From the NCBI RefSeq assembly GCF_011764545.1, contig NZ_AP022870.1:5750001-5814000 (forward strand): a stretch of 64,000 nt of DNA, given 5' to 3'. The position numbers were made by a program, and so were the translations under genes. The stretch is from Phytohabitans flavus. GTDB taxonomy: Bacteria; Actinomycetota; Actinomycetes; Mycobacteriales; Micromonosporaceae. Of the stretch, positions 1 through 8,058 are shown piece by piece (the first letter of the stretch is position 1; every line of letters starts with the position of its first letter). The notes under the pieces are model-generated. The model was not told where the DNA came from, did no database searches, and worked only from the letters and a program-made list of their open reading frames with translations.

Positions 1-38
1 TGGTCGCGCTGCTCGGCGTCCGCCGGTCGCGCGCCTGA
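1..38 (+). CDS. C-terminal end of an unidentified gene entering from the left
   Basis: An open frame enters the window and ends at a TGA at 36-38, preceded by codons reading VALLGVRRSRA. A strong hairpin follows directly, as expected at a gene end facing the convergent glycerate kinase gene. A short hydrophobic stretch ending in basic residues would fit a membrane-protein tail. Eleven codons are too few to identify a family, and the frame could be chance. Confidence 0.3.
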   Translation, partial: VALLGVRRSRA

Positions 39-51
39 CCGCGTTTCCCTG

Positions 52-80
52 GGCGCCGGTGGCGGTTCGCCGCCGGCGCC
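52..80. terminator. Hairpin between convergent genes
   Basis: Arms ggcgccggtggcg and cgccgccggcgcc pair over 13 positions with one G-T wobble and a 3-base loop. It lies between the stop at 38 and the stop of the minus-strand glycerate kinase gene (82-84), so it can serve both. There is no U tract, which is common for actinobacterial terminators. Confidence 0.6.
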
Positions 81-81
81 C

Positions 82-1197
82 TCAGCGGCTCCACTGGCGG
101 GCCAGGCGGGTGGCGATCTCGCGCAGGCCGTCGGCCGGGCGGGCCATTGCCTCTTCTTTGCTGCCGAAGTGCTCGGTCAGCGACCACGACTCGGTCACGC
201 CGGCGGCGGCGGCCTCGCGGCGGCCGGCACTCACCTGACCGGCCACCACCAGGCACGGCAGGCCGCGATCGCGGGCGGTACCGGCCACGCCGGCCACCAC
301 CTTGCCGCGCAGCGACTGGAAGTCGAACGAGCCCTCGCCCGTGATCACCACGTCGGCGGCGTCGAACGCGGCGTCCAGGCCGATCAGGCGGTTGACCAGC
401 GCGATACCCGACTCGCACCGGCCGCCCAGCGCCAGGATCGCGGCGCCCAGGCCGCCCGCGGCACCGGCGCCCGGCACGTTCGCCACGGCGGACGGGCAGG
501 TGGGGAGTGCCTCGAGCACCCCAGCCCACCGTTCCAGGGCGGAGTCGAGCAGCATGATGTCCTCGCGGGTCGCGCCCTTCTGCGGGCCGTACACGTTCGA
601 GGCTCCGTGCAGCCCGGTCAGCGGGTTGTCCACATCCGTCGCGGCGACCAGCTCCACGTCGCGCAGCCTCGGCGTGTCGCCCAGCCCAGCGACCGCGACA
701 AGCGCCGCACCGCCGTACGGCAGCGCGTACCCGGATTCGTCCACCGGCGGCGCGCCCAGCGCGGCGAGCATGCCGGCGCCGCCGTCGTTCGTCGCGGAAC
801 CGCCCAGCCCGACCACGACGGTGCGGGCGCCGTTCTCGACCGCGTGCGCGATCAGAGTCCCCAGGCCGTACGAGGTAGCCCGCCGGACATCGCGCTCGGC
901 GGGGTCGACAAGGTGCAGGCCGCACGCCTGCGCGCTCTCCACGTACGCGGTGTCGCCCACCACCAGCACCGATCCGGCCGCCGGGCGGCCCAGCGGGTCG
1001 ACCGTCTCCACCGGCACCACGCGGCCGGGCAGGGCCTCGGCGAGGACATCGACGAAGCCGGGACCGCCGTCCGACAGCGGCCGCGCCACCATCTCGTCGG
1101 CTGGGGCGGCCTCGCGCCAGCCCTCGGCGACCGCGGCGGCCACCTCGGTCGCGGACAGGGTACCGGCGAACTTGTCCGGGCAGATGAGTACACGCAT
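82..1197 (-). CDS. glxK: Glycerate kinase
   Basis: A 371-residue protein of the GlxK/GarK glycerate kinase family, which phosphorylates D-glycerate in the cytoplasm (to 2- or 3-phosphoglycerate depending on the subfamily) and links glyoxylate/glycerate catabolism to glycolysis. The N-terminus MRVLICPDKFAGTLSA is the family signature (PDxFKGxLSA type). Glycine-rich stretches VVGLGGSATNDGGAGM and PGAGAAGGLGAAI, and the late VITGEGSFDFQSLRGK motif, are all present and in the usual order. Length is normal for the family. It is divergent from nadA with 47 bp between the two starts. The start is the ATG at 1195-1197. Confidence 0.93.
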   Translation of the reverse strand: MRVLICPDKFAGTLSATEVAAAVAEGWREAAPADEMVARPLSDGGPGFVDVLAEALPGRVVPVETVDPLGRPAAGSVLVVGDTAYVESAQACGLHLVDPAERDVRRATSYGLGTLIAHAVENGARTVVVGLGGSATNDGGAGMLAALGAPPVDESGYALPYGGAALVAVAGLGDTPRLRDVELVAATDVDNPLTGLHGASNVYGPQKGATREDIMLLDSALERWAGVLEALPTCPSAVANVPGAGAAGGLGAAILALGGRCESGIALVNRLIGLDAAFDAADVVITGEGSFDFQSLRGKVVAGVAGTARDRGLPCLVVAGQVSAGRREAAAAGVTESWSLTEHFGSKEEAMARPADGLREIATRLARQWSR

Positions 1198-1244
1198 GAT
1201 TCCGCAGTGTGGCAGGACACAGCGTCGGGCCCGCGCTCGGGCGC

Positions 1245-2426
1245 ATGATTAAGGACGTGACTTCCACGTGGATCGAGCCGTCGAGCACCGGTGCCGCCCT
1301 GTTGCTGCTGGGCCGGGGCAGTGACCCATCCGCCGAGAAGGGTGTGGAGTGTCCCGGCGAGCTGCCCTCGCCGAGCGACCCCACGCTTGTCGAGCGTGCC
1401 CAGCGGGCAAAGGCCGCGCTCGGCGACCGCCTGTTCGTACTGGGACACCACTACCAGCGCGACGAGGTGATCCAGTTCGCCGACGTGACCGGCGACTCCT
1501 TCAAGCTCGCGCGCGAGGCGGCGGCCCGGCCGGAGGCGGAGTTCATCGTCTTCTGCGGCGTGCACTTCATGGCCGAGAGCGCCGACATCCTCACCTCCGA
1601 CACGCAGAAGGTGGTGCTCCCCGACCTCGGCGCCGGCTGCTCGATGGCCGACATGGCCGCGCTCCCCCAGGTGGAGACCGCGTGGGAGCTGCTGGAGGAC
1701 CTCGGGATCGCGGAGTCGACGATCCCGGTCACGTACATGAACTCCTCGGCCGACATCAAGGGCTTCGTCGGCCGCAACAAGGGTGTGGTCTGCACCTCGT
1801 CCAACGCGAAGCGGGCGCTGACCTGGGCGTTCGAGCGGGGTGAGAAGGTTCTCTTCCTCCCCGACCAGCACCTGGGGCGCAATACCGCGGTCCTCGAGAT
1901 GGGCTTCGACCTCGACGACTGCGTCCTCTACAACCCGCACAAGCCCAATGGCGGCCTCACGCCGGAGCAGCTGCGCGACGCCAAGATGATCCTGTGGCGG
2001 GGACACTGCTCGGTGCACGGGCGCTTCACGCTCGAGTGCGTGGAAGAGGTCCGCGAGCGGGTGCCGGGCGTCAACGTGCTGGTCCACCCCGAGTGCCGCC
2101 ACGAGGTGGTCACGGCCGCCGACTACGTCGGCTCGACCGAGTACATCATCAAGGCCATCGACGCCGCGCCGGCCGGCTCGGCGTGGGCGGTGGGGACGGA
2201 GCTCAATCTGGTACGGCGTCTCGCCAACGCCCACCCGGACAAGCAGATCATGTTCCTGGACCGGAATGTCTGCTACTGCTCCACCATGAACCGCATCGAC
2301 CTGCCGCACCTCGTGTGGGCGCTGGAGGAGCTGGCCGCCGGGCGGCTGGTCAACCAGATCACGGTGGACGCCGACACGGCACGCAACGCGCGTGTCGCGC
2401 TTGACCAGATGCTCGCCCTGCCGTAA
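1245..2426 (+). CDS. nadA: Quinolinate synthase NadA
   Basis: Condenses iminoaspartate with dihydroxyacetone phosphate to quinolinate in de novo NAD synthesis; a cytoplasmic 4Fe-4S enzyme. Recognisable family segments are FVLGHHYQRDEVIQFADVTGDS near the N-terminus, FCGVHFMAESADIL, CSMADMA, VTYMNSSADIK, WRGHCSVHGRF, HPECRHEVV and CYCSTMNRI near the C-terminus, which together supply the cluster cysteines. It is about 393 residues, typical of the longer actinobacterial form. The ATG at 1245 is chosen; an in-frame GTG at 1257 is equally possible. nadB and nadC are not adjacent in this window. Confidence 0.94.
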   Translation: MIKDVTSTWIEPSSTGAALLLLGRGSDPSAEKGVECPGELPSPSDPTLVERAQRAKAALGDRLFVLGHHYQRDEVIQFADVTGDSFKLAREAAARPEAEFIVFCGVHFMAESADILTSDTQKVVLPDLGAGCSMADMAALPQVETAWELLEDLGIAESTIPVTYMNSSADIKGFVGRNKGVVCTSSNAKRALTWAFERGEKVLFLPDQHLGRNTAVLEMGFDLDDCVLYNPHKPNGGLTPEQLRDAKMILWRGHCSVHGRFTLECVEEVRERVPGVNVLVHPECRHEVVTAADYVGSTEYIIKAIDAAPAGSAWAVGTELNLVRRLANAHPDKQIMFLDRNVCYCSTMNRIDLPHLVWALEELAAGRLVNQITVDADTARNARVALDQMLALP

Positions 2427-2575
2427 CGCTGTGTAGCTCGACGCTTACGGTCTCCCCGTTTCGTGCCACCTCATGCGGTGTGCACCCCGCCCGATAGGTC
2501 ACGGAGCGCTATGCTCCTGGCGCGGCAATCGGGGGCAGAGTGCCGCACTAGGGGCCATCTGGTGGAGGTTGTGCG

Positions 2576-3934
2576 TTGACCGTCAATGACGTCCTGACCG
2601 TGCACGGCGGCACTCCGCTGCATGGGCGGATCCGAGTCCGCGGTGCCAAGAACCTCGTCTCCAAGGCGATGGTGGCGGCACTGCTGGGCGACGCGCCGAG
2701 CCGGCTGTACGACGTGCCGCGCATCCGCGACGTCGAGGTCGTGCGAGGCCTGCTGGAGCTGCACGGCGTCCGGGTCAGCGACGGTGCCGAGGACGGCGAG
2801 TTGGTCCTCGACCCGGCCAACGTGGAGAGCGCCACGACCGACGAGATCAACGTGCACGCCGGTTCGAGCCGCATCCCGATCCTCTTCTGCGGGCCGCTGC
2901 TGCACCGCCTGGGCCACGCGTTCATCCCGGACCTCGGCGGCTGCCACATCGGGCCGCGGCCGATCGACTTCCACATCCAGGCGCTGCGCCAGTTCGGCGC
3001 GGTCGTGGACAAGGCGCCCGAGGGCATGCACCTCACCGCGCCGACCGGGCTGCACGGCACCAAGCTGGAGCTGCCGTTCCCGAGCGTGGGCGCCACCGAG
3101 CAGGTGCTGCTGACCGCGGTCCTGGCCGAGGGTGTGACCGAGCTGCGCAATGCGGCCGTCGAGCCGGAGATCATCGACCTCATCTGCGTCCTCCAGAAGA
3201 TGGGCGCGATCATCAAAGTGCACACCGACCGGGTCATCGAAATCCAGGGCGTGCCCCGCCTCGGCGGGTACACCCACCGCCCGATCCCGGACCGCATCGA
3301 GGCGGCCAGCTGGGCCGCGGCGGCGCTGGCCACCGGCGGCGACATCGAGGTGTACGGCGCCGAGCAGGTCGACATGATGACCTTCCTCAACGTCTTCCGC
3401 TCGGTCGGCGGGGCGTACGAGGTCACCGACATGCGCCCGCCGCGCGAGGGCAGCGCCGGCACGGAGGGCAAGATCCGCTTCTGGCACCCGGGCGGCGAGC
3501 TCCAGGCCGTGGCACTGGAGACCGACGTGCACCCCGGCTTCATGACCGACTGGCAGCAGCCGCTGGTCGTCGCGCTCACCCAGGCGCGCGGGCTGTCGAT
3601 CGTGCACGAGACCGTGTACGAGCAGCGGCTCGGCTACACCGAGGCGCTCAACTCGATGGGCGCCACGATCCAGGTGTACCGCGACTGCCTGGGGGGCACC
3701 CCGTGCCGCTTCGGCCGGCGCGACTTCAAGCACTCCGCGGTGATCGCCGGGCCGAGCAAGCTGCACGCCGCCGACCTGGTCATCCCCGACCTGCGGGCCG
3801 GCTTCAGCCACCTGATCGCGGCGCTGGCGGCCGAGGGCACCTCCCGGGTGTACGGCGTCGACCTGATCAACCGGGGCTACGAAGACTTCGAAGCGAAGCT
3901 GGCCGCCCTGGGCGCGCACGCCGAGCGCGCCTGA
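2576..3934 (+). CDS. murA: UDP-N-acetylglucosamine 1-carboxyvinyltransferase MurA
   Basis: Transfers enolpyruvate from PEP to UDP-GlcNAc, the first committed step of peptidoglycan synthesis. The 452-residue protein shows RVRGAKNLVSKAMVAALLGD (substrate Lys25-Asn26) and DLGGCHIGPRPIDFH with the active-site cysteine at about residue 123 (Cys115 in E. coli), so fosfomycin sensitivity is expected because many resistant homologues carry Asp here. The start is a TTG at 2576 placed 7 bases after a GGAGG at 2564-2568. No alternative start fits the RBS as well. Many actinomycetes carry two murA copies; this window does not show which one this is. Confidence 0.94.
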   Translation: MTVNDVLTVHGGTPLHGRIRVRGAKNLVSKAMVAALLGDAPSRLYDVPRIRDVEVVRGLLELHGVRVSDGAEDGELVLDPANVESATTDEINVHAGSSRIPILFCGPLLHRLGHAFIPDLGGCHIGPRPIDFHIQALRQFGAVVDKAPEGMHLTAPTGLHGTKLELPFPSVGATEQVLLTAVLAEGVTELRNAAVEPEIIDLICVLQKMGAIIKVHTDRVIEIQGVPRLGGYTHRPIPDRIEAASWAAAALATGGDIEVYGAEQVDMMTFLNVFRSVGGAYEVTDMRPPREGSAGTEGKIRFWHPGGELQAVALETDVHPGFMTDWQQPLVVALTQARGLSIVHETVYEQRLGYTEALNSMGATIQVYRDCLGGTPCRFGRRDFKHSAVIAGPSKLHAADLVIPDLRAGFSHLIAALAAEGTSRVYGVDLINRGYEDFEAKLAALGAHAERA

Positions 3935-3947
3935 TCCCGGTACCCTC

Positions 3948-4592
3948 GTGAGCGTGCCGTCACTGTTCCGCCGCAAGCCCGCCGACGTCGTCGAGGACGA
4001 GTCGCCGGACGAGGTGATCTCGTCCGGCGAGGAGACCGAGCCCTCGCGCCCGAGGGGGTATACGCCGAGCAAGAAAGAGCTCGGCGTCGAGACCCCCAAG
4101 CGCGTCAGCTCCAACCGCCGCCGCGCGGCCGAGCCGGCCCCGGCCAACCGCCGCGAGGCGTATCGGCGGATGCGCGAAAAGCAGCGGGAGGACCGGGCCG
4201 AGGCCGCGGCCGGCATGCGGGCCGGTGACGAGCGTTACCTGCTCGCCCGCGACCGCGGCCCGGAGCGGCTGTTGGTGCGCAATATTGTCGACTCACGGCG
4301 CACGGTGGGCACGTGGTTCTTCGGCGGCGCGCTGATCGTGCTGATCGGCTCGTCAGCCGCGATGCCGCCTGCCGTGCGCCTGGTCTCCAACCTGCTGTGG
4401 GCGGCCTTGGCGCTCGGCGTGGTGGTCGACTCCGTGCTGATCTCGCGCAAGGTCAAGCGCCTGGTCAGGGAGCGCTTCCCGAAGACGACCCAGCGGATGG
4501 GCTCGCTGTACCTCTACGCGATCACCCGCTCGATCACCTTCCGCCGGATGCGCACGCCGAAGCCCAAGGTGCAGATCGGCGACGCGGTCTAG
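3948..4592 (+). CDS. DUF3043 membrane protein
   Basis: A 214-residue protein of the actinobacterial DUF3043 family, function unknown. A charged, basic N-terminal half (residues 1-105, with KxxA-type coiled-coil-like sequence around NRREAYRRMREKQREDRAEA) precedes two hydrophobic segments at about 122-140 and 146-162. A short basic C-terminal tail (FRRMRTPKPKVQIGD) follows. The GTG start lies 13 bp after murA, so the two are probably co-transcribed with the DUF2461 gene downstream (3-bp gap). Confidence 0.85.
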   Translation: MSVPSLFRRKPADVVEDESPDEVISSGEETEPSRPRGYTPSKKELGVETPKRVSSNRRRAAEPAPANRREAYRRMREKQREDRAEAAAGMRAGDERYLLARDRGPERLLVRNIVDSRRTVGTWFFGGALIVLIGSSAAMPPAVRLVSNLLWAALALGVVVDSVLISRKVKRLVRERFPKTTQRMGSLYLYAITRSITFRRMRTPKPKVQIGDAV

Positions 4593-4595
4593 ACC

Positions 4596-5243
4596 GTGGC
4601 GTTCGCCGGCTTTCCAGCCGAGGCCTTCGCGTTCTACGAGGGGCTCGAGGCGGACAACTCGAAGACGTACTGGACCGCGCACAAAGAGGTGTACGACACC
4701 TGCGTGCGCGGTCCGATGGACGCGCTGGCGGCGGAGCTGGCGCCCGTGGTGCGGGCCGAGCCAAAGGTCTTCCGCCCGCACCGGGACGTGCGCTTCTCCA
4801 AGGACAAGTCGCCCTACAAGACCCATCAGGGGGCGTTCTTCGAGGTGGCCAGCGGCGTCGGCTACTACCTGCACGTCGACGCCGAGGGCCTGTTTACGGC
4901 GGCCGGGTTTTACGCGCACACGCGCGACCAGACGGCACGCTTTCGGGCCGCTGTTGACGCGCCCGGCACCGGCGTCGAGCTGGAGAAGATCGTGCGGACG
5001 CTGACCCGCCAGGGCTTCGAGCCCGCCGGCGACCGGGTGAAGACGCGGCCGCGCGGCTGCCCGCCCGACCACCCGCGCCTTGAGCTGATGCGGCACGAGG
5101 CCCTGACCGCCGGACGCCGCCATGCCGCGGGTCCGGAGCTGGAGGGGCGCGCCTCCTTCGACCTCGTACGCGCCGACTGGCGGCGCCTGCGCCCGCTCGT
5201 CGACTGGGTGGAGACAAACGTCGGCCCGTTCGAGATGGAGTAG
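4596..5243 (+). CDS. DUF2461 (TIGR02453) family protein
   Basis: A 215-residue protein of the DUF2461 family, widespread in bacteria and of unknown biochemical role. The N-terminal pattern FYEGLEADNSKTYWTAHKEVYD, the central RDVRFSKDKSPYKTHQGAFF and the C-terminal RRLRPLVDWVETNVGPF are diagnostic and in the right order. GTG start. It follows the DUF3043 gene by 3 bp, consistent with one operon. No transmembrane segment or signal peptide is visible. Confidence 0.87.
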   Translation: MAFAGFPAEAFAFYEGLEADNSKTYWTAHKEVYDTCVRGPMDALAAELAPVVRAEPKVFRPHRDVRFSKDKSPYKTHQGAFFEVASGVGYYLHVDAEGLFTAAGFYAHTRDQTARFRAAVDAPGTGVELEKIVRTLTRQGFEPAGDRVKTRPRGCPPDHPRLELMRHEALTAGRRHAAGPELEGRASFDLVRADWRRLRPLVDWVETNVGPFEME

Positions 5244-5319
5244 CGGGGCTCGCCCTCTGGGCTCGGCACAGCCCGGCGAGGATCGCGCAGCCGGCCCTGG
5301 CGCGGTCCGCGCCAGCCGT

Positions 5320-5380
5320 CTGCTCGGGCGGCCAGCCGCGCGCTCCGCTCCCGCTGCGGGCGCTGCGGGCCGGCCGCCCG
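5320..5380. repeat. REP-like GC palindrome
   Basis: The intergenic DNA after the DUF2461 stop contains an inverted repeat with outer arms cgggcggcc and ggccgcccg around an inner GCGCTCCGCTCCCGCTGCGGGCGC hairpin-prone block. A further small hairpin (ggcgcggtccgcgcc) lies just upstream near 5300. The element sits exactly where the recognisable coding sequence of the neighbouring cyclase remnant stops. It may act as a terminator between convergent genes or mark a decay boundary. Confidence 0.45.
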
Positions 5381-5384
5381 ATGC

Positions 5385-7224
5385 TTGGGTAACTCCCGGC
5401 CAACCCGCGACCGTGGAGAAGCGCCAGGTGTTGGCGGCCAGTGCCTGGGCGAGCGCGGAGGCGGCCACCCAGTGCCGGGTCCGAGCCGCCGGCTGGCCAG
5501 GCCGGAGCGCGGCCCGCCAGTGGTGCCCGGCCCGCACCGCGCGGGGCAGGCGCGCGTAGACGACCTGGCGAACGGCCGGGTCGGCGAACGCGTACCCAGC
5601 ACCGGGCCGCGGCACCAGCAGGTCGCCAAGCCGGGCGAACGCCGCCCGCACCGCGACCGGCTCCCCGTCCAGCAGTGCCGCGACCGCCTCCGCGGAAATC
5701 GGGTCGTCGAGGGTCGCGGCGGCTCCGAGCACCGCGGCGTCCCGCTCGTCCAGCCGGCCTAGGCGGGCGGAGGCGATACCGCGCACGCGCGGGGCAGCGG
5801 CGGCTCACCCTGCTCCGGCCAGCCGTCCACGGCGACCGCGCGCGCGTACTCAGCGGCGTAGCCGGGAATGCCGCCGCACAGCGGGACGAGGCGCCCGGCC
5901 AGGTGCCGGGGCGAGCGAGACCGGTCGAGGAGGTGCCGCAGCAGTTGTTCGGTGTCGGCCTGCCCCAGCGGCCCGAGCACGACAGCCGGCGCCGCCGAAG
6001 GGGCGCGGTCTGTGGCCACGACGGCAAGTGGCAGGGGCCGAGCCGTCCGGGAAGCTCGGCCACGAACGCCCGGGTCGCCGGGTCGGCCAGGTGCATGTCG
6101 TCGAGGAGCAGCGCCAGCGGGGCGCGGGCCGCGCCACCCCGGAAGACCGCCAGCAACGCCGCCTCGACGGCCGGGTCACGCCCCACGGACGCCGCGGTTG
6201 CGGGCAGCGCGGACGCTGTGGGAGCAACCAGCCGGGAGAGTCCGTCCAGGACGGACGCCAGCTCGCCGGACGCCACAAGGTCGCCGGCCCACGCGCGGAG
6301 GCGGCTGCGCACGGCGGCCGGGCCGCTCGACTCCGCCAGTCTGGCCTGGCGGCGGACCAGGTCGGCCAGCGGCGAATACCGGCCGCCGCATGGCGTGCCG
6401 TAGCCCACCCACCACCGCGCGCCGGCCGTCGCGAGCGCCTCGCGGGCCAGCCGGGACTTGCCGACCCCGGCGGGGCCGGTCACCCAGACGAGCGCGGGCA
6501 CCCGCTCGCCGAAGGCCCGCGCCACCCGATCGACCACAGTGGACAAATCGGCGTCGCGGCCGACGAGTGGGACGGAACGGTCGGGCGCGGCCGGCGATAC
6601 CGGGGCGAGGGCCCGCCACACGTCGACGGGCGCGGGCTTGCCTGCCGGGGTGATCGCGGGAAGCGGCGCGTAGTGCACCCACGGCCCGGTGGCGCCCCGC
6701 GTCGCGGCGGTGACCACGACCGTGCCCGGCGCCGCGTGGGTCTGCACCCGGGCCGCGGTGTTGACGACGTCGCCGCAGACCAGTGCCTGTCCCCCGTCGC
6801 GCACGGCGGCGAGGTCGACGACGACCTCGCCGGTGGCCACCCCGACCCGGGCCCGCAGCGCCGTGCCGTCGGGCCAGGTGAGACCGGCGAGCTCGCGCTG
6901 CACGTGCAGACCGGCGAGCACCGCCCGGAACGCGTCGTACTCATCGGAGTCGGGCGCGCCGAAGACGGCGAGCACCGCGTCGCCGATGTACTTCTCCACC
7001 ACGCCCCGCCAGCGACGGATGGCGCGGGTGACGCGGCTGAAGTACTCCCGCTGGAGGGCGCGCACGTCCTCCGGATCGAGGCGGTCGGCGCGGCGGGTGA
7101 AGCCGACCAGATCCACGAAGAGAACGCTGACCCAGCGCCGCTCATCCCGGCCGGCCGGCGCATCGGCCGGCGAGAGGCGGAAAGCCGGGGAGCGGTCGCC
7201 ACGGGACCACGTCATGGCAATCAT
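5385..7224 (-). pseudogene. Adenylate/guanylate cyclase-AAA ATPase regulator, truncated
   Basis: From ATG 7224 (or 7215) the reading frame encodes a class III nucleotide cyclase domain (WVSVLFVDLVGFTRRAD, then VVEKYIGDAVLAVFGAP) followed by an AAA module with Walker A VTGPAGVGKSRLARE and Walker B ALLLDDMHLADP. The frame breaks at 6034-6037 and again at 5791-5794. At both places adding one G to a GGGG run (a C in the coding strand) restores a family-like sequence (GPLPLAVVATDRA; PLPPRVRGIA). Homology ends near 5385, whereas such proteins normally continue with several hundred residues of TPR repeats. The frameshifts may be sequencing errors, but the C-terminal loss is real. Confidence 0.75.
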
Positions 7225-7320
7225 GATTGGCCCGGAGCTGTCCCGAATCGAAGGTACCCATGTCCCGAAGCCCGTGGCCGGACGGCGCCAATAAGTCGTC
7301 GTATCAGAAGTGGCGGTAGT

Positions 7321-7339
7321 GCCTCCCCCGTGGGGAGGC
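7321..7339 (-). terminator. Hairpin after the response-regulator gene
   Basis: gcctcccc and ggggaggc form a perfect 8-bp stem with a 3-base loop, directly abutting the response-regulator stop codon (7340-7342). Confidence 0.65.
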
Positions 7340-7987
7340 CTAGCCTTCGATGCCGGCGTCGCGGGCTCGGAGGGCGGCTTGGACGCGGCTGTCCACGCCC
7401 AGCTTTTCGAAGACCCCGGTGAGGTAGTTGCGCACGGTCTTTTCATTGAGACGCAGGCCGCGGCCGATCTCCGCGTTGGTGGCGCCGCGGACCAGGCCGG
7501 CGAGGATCTTGCGCTCCTGCGGGGTCAGCTTGTCGAACGGCGGCGGCAGCTGGGTGGGGGTGCCCTGAAGCGTGGTCAGCACCTCAGGCCCCACCTTCGG
7601 GCCGAGCACCACGCCACCGTCGGCCACGGTGCGGAGCGCGTCGACGATCGTGTCGGGCTCGGTGTCCTTGAGCACGTATCCCCTGGCACCCGCCTTCAGC
7701 GCCCGCGCCACCTTGTCCTTGTCGTCGTAGAGCGTGACGATCAGCACCCGGACGCCCGGGCAGAGGGTCACGATGCGCCGGGTCGCCTCGATACCGTCGC
7801 CGTCCGGCAGGTTGATATCCATGGCGACGACCTGAGCCTGGTGGCTGACCGCCTCGCGGACGGCCTCCTCCACAGTGGACGCTTCGGCCACGCTGCCCAC
7901 CCAGTCCTCGTGTTCGAGCATCGCCCGGAGCCCGCGCCGCACGACAGGGTGGTCGTCGACGATCAGCACCCGGCAACGCGGCAGCAC
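7340..7987 (-). CDS. NarL/LuxR-type response regulator
   Basis: 215 residues: a receiver domain (residues 1-120, acidic pocket in LIVDDHPVVRRG, phospho-acceptor Asp in VAMDINLPDGDG, conserved Lys in YVLKDTEP) and a C-terminal LuxR-type helix-turn-helix (LTPQERKILAGLVRGATNAEIG, then LNEKTVRNYL). It lies 71 bp downstream of the histidine kinase gene on the same strand, so the two form a cognate pair. Its target genes cannot be read from the sequence. The ATG start at 7987 is preceded by an AGGTGAAA-like sequence. Confidence 0.93.
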   Translation of the reverse strand: MLPRCRVLIVDDHPVVRRGLRAMLEHEDWVGSVAEASTVEEAVREAVSHQAQVVAMDINLPDGDGIEATRRIVTLCPGVRVLIVTLYDDKDKVARALKAGARGYVLKDTEPDTIVDALRTVADGGVVLGPKVGPEVLTTLQGTPTQLPPPFDKLTPQERKILAGLVRGATNAEIGRGLRLNEKTVRNYLTGVFEKLGVDSRVQAALRARDAGIEG

Positions 7988-8058
7988 GTTTCACCTCGGC
8001 GGCAAGGACGGCAGTGGCCGTCCGCATGTTATCGCCGGGAAAGCCGGAATGCGTACCC

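Noticed and set aside
2471..4216. A 581-codon minus-strand open frame opposite murA and the DUF3043 gene
   Set aside because: Composition is Arg/Val/His-rich frame-shadow sequence with no family motif, and the plus strand carries clear MurA motifs.
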